Source: JALHTG01 sp964653695 | Lineage (GTDB): Archaea > Thermoproteota > Bathyarchaeia > 40CM-2-53-6 > JALHTG01 | Length of the DNA stretch: 8,560 bases | Direction: 5' to 3' | NCBI GenBank assembly: GCA_964653695.1 | Contig: CAZZFQ010000063.1 | Coordinates: forward strand, 1-8,560 | In this document: one piece after another, positions 1-5,539 of the stretch | How the letters are laid out: every line of letters starts with the position of its first letter | Numbering within the stretch: position 1 is the stretch's first letter | Notes under the pieces: generated by a model | Told to the model about the DNA's origin: nothing | Databases searched by the model: none | What the model saw: the letters and a program-made list of their open reading frames with translations, nothing else | Position numbers and translations under genes: made by a program

Positions 1-82
1 CGATCAGGCTATCCTCGTCAAAGCTTATCGAGGAGAGAGTTCCCATTTACGGAGACTCGATGCATCGCAGGCTGGTAGCTAA
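1..82 (+). CDS. Probable 3' end of an upstream gene (partial, unidentified)
   Basis: The frame starting at base 2 is open from the window edge and ends in TAA at 80-82, giving a 26-residue tail that ends LRRLDASQAGS. Its stop overlaps the MFS start as TAATG, an arrangement typical of translationally coupled genes, and that is the main reason for choosing this frame. The other two frames are also open here: the base-1 frame to 78, and the base-3 frame into the MFS gene. The choice is therefore not secure. The fragment is too short to assign a family or function. If real, the upstream gene and the MFS gene would be co-transcribed. Confidence 0.35.
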   Translation, partial: DQAILVKAYRGESSHLRRLDASQAGS

Positions 83-1463
83 TGTCGCGTTCCTTCCTTC
101 GCTTCGGTGGCTATGCTGGGCTTAGAAGCGAGGTCTTTTTTCTAGTCATGGTCAATTCAATCTTTGGATTCGCCTATGGTTTTGCGGTGCCCTCAGTCGC
201 ACCGTTAATCGTCCTCATGAAGGTCTCCATGACCTTCGTCGGTGACATTCGTACTGTGACAAGAGGGCTGGGAACCTTGGTCCGCCCGTTGCTAGGTCCT
301 CTAATTGATCAACATGGCGCTAAGCCCTTCTACCTCCTAGGCGGTTTTCTCACTATAGTCGGGTACCTGTCATACGCGCTCACTGAGTCGTGGGGGCTGT
401 TGGCGGCCGGCCTCTTGCTCACCGAGCTCGACTTTTATGTGAGAGGTTTGGCCCGCAGTGCCGCAATTGGCAGTGCTTCGGACCCAGAGACCAGAGGGAA
501 AGCGTTCAGCCTCGATCTTGGCCTTGCAGAGATGGCTTCTGCGGTTGCACCGCTCATTGGAGGTTACTTGGCAGAGCGTCTTCAAGTGTCGTTTAGATGG
601 GTCTTCTGGATTACAGTTGGACTGATGCTGTTAGGTCTCATCTTGATGGCAGCGAAATACTCGTCGCCGAGGATTTCTGAACCCGTCGCAACAGTTTCGT
701 TCAGAGGATACATCAAGCAGGCGTTCTCAATTGATAGCCGTCTACACACCTTCGCTTTTGTCTCAGTCTTAGACTCAGCGTTCTGGAGCCTCTCATTCCC
801 CTTCTACAATCTCTTCATCTACAAGGAGCTTGGCGCAACCATGGAGCAACTCGGAATTGCTGTAGCGATCATGAGCGCGTCACCGGCTATCTCAGCTCTC
901 ACTCTAGGACCGATGCTTGATAAGTGGAGAACAACAAGGTTCCTTGCCGTTAGCGAGTTCGCGGCGCTCGGAGCCATAATTCCGATTCTTGTGGTGACCA
1001 GGCCAGAGGTTGCGTATTTTGCTTCAATCTTCTGGGGGCTGGTCTATGGCCTGTGGGTGCCAGCAATGAACTCCTTCGTGTTGGACACCGTGGGAAGCGA
1101 GAGTTTCGCCCGTGCAACTGGTAGTCTTTCGCTCTTGACCGGAATCTTCGCCATTCCNNNNNNNNNNNNNNNNNNNNNNNNNNNNNNNNNNNNNNNNNNN
1201 NNNNNNNNNNNNNNNNNNNNNNNNNNNNNNNNNNNNNNNNNNNNNNNNNNNNNNNNNGTTTCGCCCGTGCAACTGGTAGTCTTTCGCTCTTGACCGGAAT
1301 CTTCGCCATTCCCTCTCCTGCAATTGCTGGATGGCTTTATGATAATGTCTCGCCAAGAGTGCCCTTCACTATCACACTTGTTGCGGCCGTGGCAATTGGA
1401 GCGCTGATACTTATCCTATTCAGGGAAGATAAGGTCTCAACCGAACCGACCGTGTCGCTCTAG
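82..1463 (+). CDS. MFS family transporter, interrupted by an assembly gap
   Basis: This is a polytopic membrane transporter of the major facilitator superfamily; its substrate cannot be told. The ATG at 82 overlaps the upstream TAA. A signature MFS loop follows TM2, with G72, D76, G79 and K81 in GPLIDQHGAKP. A weaker copy sits in the second half (G276 to D280, GPMLDKW), as expected for a 6+6 helix protein. As printed, the frame is broken by 100 Ns at 1158-1257 and by a 55-bp duplication. Joining 1157 directly to 1313 gives one uninterrupted frame ending at TAG 1461-1463: 358 full codons, one junction Pro codon, then 49 codons, for 408 residues. That is a normal MFS length. The restored tail has a last helix (VPFTITLVAAVAIGALILIL) and a short polar C-terminus. 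The gene is probably intact in the organism, and any annotation that stops at 1293 or inside the Ns is an artefact. Confidence 0.85.
1103..1312 (+). repeat. Exact 55-bp direct duplication flanking the N gap (assembly artefact)
   Basis: Bases 1103-1157, immediately before the Ns, are identical to 1258-1312, immediately after them. Both begin GTTTCGCCCGTGCAAC and end CTTCGCCATTCC. The duplicated bases sit at the exact contig ends. Collapsing the two copies restores the MFS frame. A 55-base overlap equals a common de Bruijn k-mer length, which suggests two contigs that overlapped by one k-mer but were scaffolded rather than merged. The k-mer explanation is inference; the duplication itself is directly visible. 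Confidence 0.95.
1158..1257. other. Scaffold gap of 100 Ns
   Basis: There are exactly 100 N characters, a conventional placeholder length rather than a measured distance. Given the flanking 55-bp overlap and the intact frame on removal, the true missing length is probably zero. Confidence 0.97.
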
Positions 1464-1540
1464 AACACGCGGTTTCTTCATGTGAGCATGTTCCGGATCT
1501 TCGACAGCGCTTGCCTTGTACTATTGGGTTCTAGTGACGT

Positions 1541-1556
1541 AACCTTACATAGCTCT
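1541..1556 (+). promoter_or_regulatory. Possible TATA box for the MazG-like gene
   Basis: AACCTTACATAGCTCT lies in the 131-bp spacer after the MFS stop. The TTACATAG core (1545-1552) would place a transcript start near 1573-1576, about 20 nt before the TTG start. No strong Shine-Dalgarno motif is seen before the TTG. This is a weak match by eye only. Confidence 0.25.
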
Positions 1557-1594
1557 AAAGCTCAAACCCATTATGTGCGGATGGATGCTTTGAT

Positions 1595-1915
1595 TTGAAA
1601 GAGAGATTCGAAAGACTGTATGATCTTTTTGATGAGAGGGCTCCAGAGAAGCACCCGGTCTTTCAAGCGGCGAAAATAGCGGAGGAGACGGGAGAAGTCA
1701 TCAACCTTGTGTTCAAACTTGTAGGTTTCAGAAGAGAAAGCTACGATACGAAATCGGTGAAAGAGCAGCTGGCTGGTGAGCTTGCCGATGTCTGGATAAC
1801 CGCCTTTGTCTGCGCCAAAGTATGCGGCATCGATCTATGGAGAGCAGTTGAGGAGAAATTGGAAGCAGAAATCGGAAGATGGGAAGCGTTCGAAAGATCA
1901 AGCAAGACTGTCTAG
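1595..1915 (+). CDS. MazG-like nucleotide pyrophosphohydrolase
   Basis: This 106-residue all-alpha protein belongs to the MazG / all-alpha NTP pyrophosphatase superfamily. Such enzymes cleave (d)NTPs to NMP and PPi in the cytoplasm, commonly as house-cleaning of damaged or excess nucleotides. The metal-binding signature is clear: E30, E31 and E34 in AEETGEV, followed 27 residues later by E62 and D65 in ELADVW. This is the EExxE...ExxD pattern of single-domain MazG proteins, and the length is normal for them. The start is TTG at 1595. ATG codons at 1573, 1581 and 1585 are in other frames, so no ATG is available close by. The radical SAM gene begins 57 bp downstream on the same strand, so the two may share a transcript. 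Substrate specificity cannot be read from the sequence. Confidence 0.85.
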   Translation: MKERFERLYDLFDERAPEKHPVFQAAKIAEETGEVINLVFKLVGFRRESYDTKSVKEQLAGELADVWITAFVCAKVCGIDLWRAVEEKLEAEIGRWEAFERSSKTV

Positions 1916-1972
1916 CCAAGGTTATCAGATGTTCTGTGTCAATTCCTCTTGAGATTGAAGAGTCGCTGAAGC

Positions 1973-3040
1973 ATGTCTGCAGAAGTGAAGTCGTTGAAGG
2001 GATCCGAGTCCTTAACAGTTCGGAAGTCGAGGCTCTACGAGAAGCTGACCAATGATCGTGTGAAATGCGGGACCTGTGAGAGAAGATGCGTTCTTCAGGT
2101 GGGCCAGGACGGGTTCTGTAGGACACGGAGAAATATAGACGGGGACCTGTTCACTCTAGTCTACGGAGACGTATCTTCAGTCTCCGCGAACCCGATCGAG
2201 AAGAAGCCGTTCTTCCATTTTTGGCCAGGTAGCTATGCGTTGACGGTTGGGACTTGGAGCTGCAACTTCCTCTGCCCTTGGTGTCAGAATTGGGAGATCA
2301 GTAAATATCCACCGACCCCTAAGAATGCCGAATGCGTTGAGCCCCAACAGCTCGTCAGAATAGCCATCAAAGAAAAGTGCCATGGTGTCTCAATTTCCTT
2401 TAACGAGCCCACCATGCTGTTTGAGTATAGCGTCGACCTCTTCCCACTGGCCCGCCGTGAAGGGCTTTACAACACCTATGTCTCAAATGGTTACATGACT
2501 CGGGAGGCATTGAAGGGGCTTCGCGACGCTGGAATGGATGCGATCAAGTTTGACATGAAAGGCGGCCGGGAGACGTATAGGGAGTATTGCGGCGCTGACA
2601 TCGATGTCGTGTGGAGGAACATCGCGGAGTCAAAGAGGCTTGGGATGCATGTCGAAGTTGTGTGTCTTCTCATCCCTGGGGTAAACGACAGCGACAATCA
2701 GATCCGAGAGACCTCTAGAAGACACTTAGAGGCCGCTGGATCGAAGACGCCGCTACATTTCACCCGTTTTCATCCAAACTACAAGATGACCGATCGGCCA
2801 AGTACCCCTGTGAGCGCCTTGGAAAAGGCTCACGGAATAGCGAAGAGCGAGGGTGTACTATACGTCTACATCGGGAACGTTCCAGGACATAAACTGGAGA
2901 ACACCTATTGTCACAGCTGTGGGACACTGCTCATCCAGAGGTACGGGTTCGCCGTGGCAAAATACGCAATATCAGATGAGGGCAACTGTCCCAAATGCGG
3001 CGAAACTATTCCGATAATTGGGCGCTATGCAAGGCAATGA
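1973..3040 (+). CDS. amrS: AmmeMemoRadiSam system radical SAM enzyme
   Basis: This 355-residue protein matches the AmrS family, which is related to PflA-type activating enzymes. Order of elements: an N-terminal Cys cluster (C32, C35, C39, C49); the family segment around NPIEKKPFFHFWPG (73-86); the radical SAM CxxxCxxC motif C97, C101, C104 in CNFLCPWCQNW, which binds a [4Fe-4S] cluster and S-adenosylmethionine; and an SFNEP strand typical of the family. The C-terminal tail carries two CxxC knuckles (C313/C316, C339/C342) that look like a zinc ribbon or auxiliary metal site. An in-frame TGA at 1967-1969 makes ATG 1973 the first possible ATG. AmrS genes usually occur in genomes with AMMECR1 (AmrA) and Memo (AmrB) partners, but neither is in this window. 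The in vivo reaction of this family is not something the sequence reveals. An alternative label is a generic PflA-like radical SAM protein, but the N-terminal Cys cluster and the KPFFHFWPG segment favour AmrS. Confidence 0.88.
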   Translation: MSAEVKSLKGSESLTVRKSRLYEKLTNDRVKCGTCERRCVLQVGQDGFCRTRRNIDGDLFTLVYGDVSSVSANPIEKKPFFHFWPGSYALTVGTWSCNFLCPWCQNWEISKYPPTPKNAECVEPQQLVRIAIKEKCHGVSISFNEPTMLFEYSVDLFPLARREGLYNTYVSNGYMTREALKGLRDAGMDAIKFDMKGGRETYREYCGADIDVVWRNIAESKRLGMHVEVVCLLIPGVNDSDNQIRETSRRHLEAAGSKTPLHFTRFHPNYKMTDRPSTPVSALEKAHGIAKSEGVLYVYIGNVPGHKLENTYCHSCGTLLIQRYGFAVAKYAISDEGNCPKCGETIPIIGRYARQ

Positions 3041-3238
3041 CATATGCGGAAAAGCGGTGCTCGCCAAGGATTGTGGTTCTTTGGCAATGCCGAGATTCAT
3101 TCGAACAATCTGGGAAAGGAAGAATCCCTTCGGGTTGAATCCTATAGTCGATCTGAATATGTAGGTTGGTGGAGCGGACAGGATTTGAAGCAATTGCGGT
3201 TCAAAATCTGGCCTACGGAGACTGGCGAATCTTCTTGT
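3041..3238. other. Convergent intergenic region without a supported gene
   Basis: About 200 bp separate the radical SAM stop from the toxin stop. A 72-residue plus-strand frame from 3044 has no recognisable motif and overlaps the toxin 3' end, so it is not called. No tRNA, repeat or promoter was recognised here, apart from the inverted repeat that begins at 3234. Confidence 0.5.
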
Positions 3239-3254
3239 CTAATTAGAAGACAAG
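3234..3254. terminator. Inverted repeat across the toxin stop codon, possible terminator
   Basis: CTTGTCT (3234-3240) and AGACAAG (3248-3254) form a perfect 7-bp stem with a 7-nt loop (AATTAGA). The toxin TAG stop (minus strand, 3239-3241) lies within it. It sits in the convergent space between the radical SAM gene and the vapC-like toxin gene. Neither side has a strong T-run, so a role in termination or mRNA 3'-end stability is only a suggestion. Confidence 0.3.
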
Positions 3255-3694
3255 TCGAATAGTTTGGCAGAGGTTTCATTCAGGTTCAAGACCCTGACGA
3301 TCCCATTGAGTCTTTGGATGTGTAGATCATCAGTAAGCATCGCATCCAGTTGTCTGCTACGAGTAGCTAATGCAAAGGTTGCCACGTGAAGGGCATCGGA
3401 AGCGTAGAGATCATGCAGTATTAGCAGTCTTTCCGCGTCTGAGAGAACTGTTCTCGTCACATCGATGAACGAAATCTCATGTCGTCTGAGTTCTTTCAGG
3501 TTCAGTTCCACCAGTTCTCTAGGTTTTCCATCCTTTTTGAGGGCTCTTGCAACTTCAAGTGGCGACCATCTAGAGGTGCATCCAAACCAATCTCGGCGTT
3601 CGTCAATAGCGGCCATGACATTGATCATCTTTTCACTGTCAGGCTCTCTCTTGAACAGTTTGACGAGTATGCTCGGCTCTAAGTAGAGCCTCAA
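3239..3694 (-). CDS. PIN-domain toxin, VapC-type
   Basis: This 151-residue PIN-domain protein is the probable ribonuclease toxin of a VapBC pair. PIN toxins cleave RNA using a cluster of acidic residues and Mg/Mn ions. The expected positions can be traced: E6 in LEPSILVKLF (where most family members have Asp), E47 in SPLEVARAL, D100 in YASDALHVA, and D122/D123 in MLTDD. Length is typical. The start is TTG, and its last two bases plus the next A form the upstream antitoxin's TGA stop (TTGA, 4-bp overlap). This arrangement suggests translational coupling with the antitoxin made first. No in-frame ATG exists before M23, which would remove the first catalytic strand, so the TTG is preferred. The RNA target is unknown. 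The Asp-to-Glu change at residue 6 is conservative and probably compatible with metal binding, but it is worth testing. Confidence 0.85.
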   Translation of the reverse strand: MRLYLEPSILVKLFKREPDSEKMINVMAAIDERRDWFGCTSRWSPLEVARALKKDGKPRELVELNLKELRRHEISFIDVTRTVLSDAERLLILHDLYASDALHVATFALATRSRQLDAMLTDDLHIQRLNGIVRVLNLNETSAKLFDLSSN

Positions 3695-3945
3695 AGCTCA
3701 CTCTCCTCGCGATGTACTTCCTCAATCAACTCGCTTGACGATCTTGTACTAGGAGCAATCACTTCGTTGATGAGTTGGAGCATTCTGAGTCTGTCCTTTG
3801 GCCGTAGCTCCAAAAGATTCAGGTAGAGCCGCACCGCGCTGCGTATCGCCTCGCTCTTGCTGATGAAGCCGTACTTCTTTGTCAGCTTTTCTAGCAGCTT
3901 TGCCTCTTTCTTAGTTAGTTTTGCAGAGACTGATATTGCTTCCAA
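3691..3945 (-). CDS. Ribbon-helix-helix antitoxin, VapB-type
   Basis: This 84-residue protein has an N-terminal ribbon-helix-helix DNA-binding fold: a short beta strand (AISVSAKL, 3-10), a first helix (KEAKLLEKLTKKYGF), then the conserved turn and second helix SKSEAIRSAVRLYL. The acidic, Ser-rich C-terminal part (about 50-84) is the expected toxin-wrapping tail. The first codon is TTG at 3945; reading upstream in frame, no ATG occurs before the stop at 3976-3978. The gene overlaps the PIN toxin by 4 bp. RHH antitoxins normally repress their own operon by binding a palindrome near the promoter, and a perfect 6+6 palindrome lies just upstream (3960-3975). The identification as antitoxin rests on both the fold and the position. 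Confidence 0.85.
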   Translation of the reverse strand: MEAISVSAKLTKKEAKLLEKLTKKYGFISKSEAIRSAVRLYLNLLELRPKDRLRMLQLINEVIAPSTRSSSELIEEVHREESEL

Positions 3946-3959
3946 TTCTTGGCACTGAG

Positions 3960-3975
3960 GTCTACTGTGGTAGAC
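3960..3975. promoter_or_regulatory. Candidate operator palindrome of the toxin-antitoxin operon
   Basis: GTCTAC-TGTG-GTAGAC is a perfect 6-bp inverted repeat with a 4-bp spacer. It lies 14 bp upstream of the antitoxin TTG and just downstream of an AT-rich TATA-like element (CTTATTAG on the minus strand, 3978-3985). Bound protein would cover the likely transcript start. Autorepression by the RHH antitoxin is inferred from how such operons usually work. Confidence 0.5.
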
Positions 3976-3977
3976 TC

Positions 3978-3985
3978 ACTAATAA
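3978..3985 (-). promoter_or_regulatory. Possible TATA box of the toxin-antitoxin operon
   Basis: CTTATTAG on the minus strand is centred about 36 nt before the antitoxin TTG start. This would place transcription initiation near 3955-3958, inside or beside the palindrome. It is an imperfect TATA match, called mostly from its position. Confidence 0.3.
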
Positions 3986-4227
3986 GCCTTGGAGTGTGCT
4001 TGCAAGAGGGGACGCAACGCTTCGAGAGAAGGTAGATCGAAATTAGGACCGGGTCTTTGCTTACGACACTGTTGGTGCCAGTAGTGTTGGGTGCATCGGT
4101 TATTCAAATTCTATTCTCCCCAGGTCCAATTCACCAAATCCATAGGAATAGCCAAAGCCAACAGATTCGGTTCGTGTAGACAGCTCCTATAAGCAGGTGA
4201 AAACCAAAAGGCTGGCAATGGGTCAAG
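3986..4227. other. Intergenic region between the toxin-antitoxin operon and DUF3795
   Basis: About 240 bp of divergent spacer. It should contain the promoter of the DUF3795 gene, but no convincing TATA box or Shine-Dalgarno sequence stands out. No tRNA fold or repeat was found; a TTCAAAT segment near 4103 lacks the flanking stems of a tRNA T-arm. Confidence 0.4.
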
Positions 4228-4698
4228 GTGTTCACATTGAGAGAATGGCCTAGAAATCTGGTAGGTTATTGCGGCCTATATTGTGGTGCTTGTGGAATCC
4301 GTCAAGGAAGAGTAAGGCAGGCTGTTGAAAATCTGCGGAAGGTCACAGGTGCTTATGGGATTGATAAGAACCCTTCAGGGCTGGCTAAATGGGAGCCGGC
4401 GTTCCAGCATTATGCGGAGTTCGAGAAAGTCATGGATGGCCTTGTCAAGATTTTCGGTGAATGTCCAGGATGCATAGCTGGCGGTGGAGACCCGAGCTGT
4501 GCGGTTCGTGAATGCTGCAGACAAAGAGGATACACAACATGTGCGGATTGCGCTGAAATGGAGAAGTGTGCGAAACTGCGACGATACGTGAGGCCGACAA
4601 AGATCTTGCCAAGTATCAAAGCTCTTGGCGTTGAGAAGTGGGCCGAGGAAATGCAGAGTAAAGTGGATGCAGGTTACTGCTACCTAGATGAAACATGA
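4228..4698 (+). CDS. DUF3795 family Cys-rich protein
   Basis: This 156-residue soluble protein belongs to the DUF3795 family, common in anaerobic bacteria and archaea and without an established function. Signatures: the opening YCGLYCGAC (C15, C19, C22), then ECPGC (C79, C82), C91, the pair C96-C97, CADC (C105, C108) and C114. The cysteines are grouped as in family members and suggest bound zinc or an iron-sulphur cluster, but the metal is not known. The start is GTG at 4228. The nearby ATG at 4218 is in another frame and runs into TAG within 12 codons, so GTG is preferred, although the first residues before the conserved Tyr-Cys motif are variable in such families. The gene stands alone, divergent from the toxin-antitoxin operon, with a pyrimidine-rich tract after its stop. 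Confidence 0.82.
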   Translation: MFTLREWPRNLVGYCGLYCGACGIRQGRVRQAVENLRKVTGAYGIDKNPSGLAKWEPAFQHYAEFEKVMDGLVKIFGECPGCIAGGGDPSCAVRECCRQRGYTTCADCAEMEKCAKLRRYVRPTKILPSIKALGVEKWAEEMQSKVDAGYCYLDET

Positions 4699-4703
4699 AC
4701 CAC

Positions 4704-4719
4704 CTCTTTCTTTTCCTGA
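4704..4719 (+). terminator. Pyrimidine-rich tract, possible archaeal terminator
   Basis: CTCTTTCTTTTCC-like sequence lies about 6-20 bp after the DUF3795 stop. Archaeal RNA polymerase often terminates at T-rich runs without a hairpin. This tract is interrupted by C residues, so the call is weak. Confidence 0.25.
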
Positions 4720-4760
4720 AGTCTGTCTGCACCGAAATCGTCGAATAATCCCTAGTTGGA

Positions 4761-4772
4761 ACGCTTAATTAT
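4761..4772 (+). promoter_or_regulatory. Possible TATA box for the QueT-like gene
   Basis: ACGCTTAATTAT contains the core TTAATTAT (4765-4772 region). At usual archaeal spacing, transcription would begin near 4788-4793, right at the start of the structured leader. A second AT-rich candidate (GAATAAT, near 4743) would give a start near 4770 and a longer leader. Neither has been tested. Confidence 0.35.
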
Positions 4773-4784
4773 CGGCACCGTCTA

Positions 4785-4859
4785 CCTGACTCTCAAGGCG
4801 CGTGAGTGGGGCCTCCCACCCGCTGCGCTTAACAAACCCCGGAGTCGGGAGGTGAAAAG
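4785..4859 (+). ncRNA. Structured 5' leader of queT, candidate cis-regulatory RNA
   Basis: Base pairing read by hand. (a) CCTGACTC (4785-4792) can pair with GAGTCGGG (4842-4849): 8 pairs, one of them G-U. (b) Inside it, 4795-4830 can fold into a long hairpin: AAG.CGC with GCGCTT, then GTG with CGC, then GTGGG (4806-4810) with CCCAC (4815-4819) closed by a GCCT loop. (c) CCTCCC (4812-4817), in the loop and 3' arm of that hairpin, is perfectly complementary to GGGAGG (4847-4852) of the Shine-Dalgarno sequence. (d) CCCG (4838-4841) can pair locally with CGGG (4846-4849). Options a, c and d compete for the same SD-proximal bases, as in translational riboswitches. The downstream gene is a predicted queuosine-precursor transporter, whose bacterial relatives are often under preQ1 riboswitch control. 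It does not match the preQ1-I, -II or -III sequences as I remember them. Function is inference. Confidence 0.42.
4848..4855 (+). promoter_or_regulatory. Strong Shine-Dalgarno sequence of the QueT-like gene
   Basis: GGAGGTGA is a full-length match to the anti-SD end of archaeal 16S rRNA, with 7 nt between GGAGG and ATG 4860. It is the best ribosome-binding site in the window and fixes the start. Its first bases are also part of the alternative stems of the leader. Confidence 0.85.
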
Positions 4860-5387
4860 ATGAAGAGTAAAACCACAGTGTCTATTTCTCTTACTGCGAT
4901 ATTTGCCGCTCTCTATGCTGTCGGTGTCGTTGTTCTTGCTCCAATCAGTTTTCAAGTATTTCAGGTCAGGGTGGCTGATGCTCTCCTTCCTCTTGCGATA
5001 CTTTTCGGTTGGCCATCAGTTCTCGGGCTTTCACTGGGAGCGTTCGTTGCAAACTTCTTCGGCGGCCTTGGCGTGATAGATGTGGTAGGTGGAAGCGTAG
5101 CAAACTTTCTCGCGACCTATGCTGCCTGGAAGACTGGACGGCGAGGAATCAAGGGCAGTTGGCTCATTGCAGTGGCGATCGAGATACTGGTGGTTAGTGC
5201 TATTGTCGGTAGCTATCTGAGCTATTTGTTCCAAACCCCGTTAGAGATCGGGCTATTGGGTGTTCTCTTGGGAAGTTTCGTGGCTATCGGGCTTCTGGGA
5301 TACCCTTTGCTCCTTGTGCTATCCAGACCGGCTATTACTACTCAGCTGAAATCACATGGATTGACCGTGTATCGGAAAGAAACCTAG
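4860..5387 (+). CDS. queT: QueT-like queuosine/archaeosine precursor transporter
   Basis: This 175-residue integral membrane protein of the QueT family is the substrate-binding (S) component of an ECF-type vitamin transporter, expected to import a 7-deazaguanine precursor such as preQ0, preQ1 or a related base. The conserved block is plain: FQVFQVRVADALLPLAILFG with Q35, R37 and D40, then GLSLGAFVANFF, then the IDVVGGSVANF segment with D74. About five to six hydrophobic helices are visible (around 9-29, 39-66, 72-90, 100-120, 128-152), and the length is normal. In an archaeon the imported base would feed archaeosine in tRNA; whether this organism also makes queuosine is unknown. No ECF ATPase or T-component gene is adjacent, so it must share modules encoded elsewhere or act alone. 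The start is fixed by the GGAGGTGA site upstream, and the leader may control translation. Confidence 0.85.
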   Translation: MKSKTTVSISLTAIFAALYAVGVVVLAPISFQVFQVRVADALLPLAILFGWPSVLGLSLGAFVANFFGGLGVIDVVGGSVANFLATYAAWKTGRRGIKGSWLIAVAIEILVVSAIVGSYLSYLFQTPLEIGLLGVLLGSFVAIGLLGYPLLLVLSRPAITTQLKSHGLTVYRKET

Positions 5388-5490
5388 ACATGAGCGTAAC
5401 GCGCCTTGTGAGGCCTGGGTCAAACGCTAAGGCTGGTTGATCTTCGCAATGGCCACGACGCAGCCCTAAAGTCGACACAGGCTTCCTCTG

Positions 5491-5503
5491 GTTATCCTTA
5501 AGT
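5491..5503 (+). promoter_or_regulatory. Possible TATA box of the FMN reductase gene
   Basis: GTTATCCTTAAGT lies about 40-50 nt before ATG 5540. A start of transcription near 5522-5527 would leave a very short leader carrying only the GAGGAGG ribosome-binding site. It is called on composition and spacing. Confidence 0.3.
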
Positions 5504-5527
5504 TGCTTGGCATGAAAGAGACCGACA

Positions 5528-5534
5528 GAGGAGG
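5528..5534 (+). promoter_or_regulatory. Shine-Dalgarno sequence of the FMN reductase gene
   Basis: GAGGAGG ends 5 nt before ATG 5540. It supports this ATG as the true start and an initiation mode like that of queT, in contrast to the SD-less TTG/GTG starts elsewhere in the window. Confidence 0.75.
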
Positions 5535-5539
5535 CCGAT

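Noticed and set aside
1103..1312. A genuine tandem or mobile-element target duplication in the MFS gene
   Set aside because: The copies lie exactly at the edges of a 100-N placeholder, and collapsing them restores the reading frame, so an assembly overlap explains it better.
1024..1356. Minus-strand frames across the N gap with a repeated peptide
   Set aside because: The repeated peptide is just the 55-bp assembly duplication read backwards; these frames are antisense to the MFS gene.
3044..3262. A 72-residue plus-strand frame after the radical SAM gene
   Set aside because: It has no recognisable motif, no Shine-Dalgarno sequence and low-complexity polar composition, and its 3' end overlaps the toxin gene on the other strand.
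4060..4145. Possible tRNA remnant or attachment site near a TTCAAAT motif
   Set aside because: No T-stem, acceptor stem or anticodon arm could be paired around it, and no integrase gene or direct repeat was seen nearby.
4785..4859. Assignment of the queT leader to a known preQ1 riboswitch class
   Set aside because: The A-rich tail of preQ1-I and the characteristic preQ1-II/III sequences, as I recall them, are not recognisable, so it is reported only as an unclassified candidate.
5388..5470. Possible rho-independent terminator after queT (GCCT...AGGC)
   Set aside because: Only a 4-bp stem with a long loop and no T-run; too weak to call.
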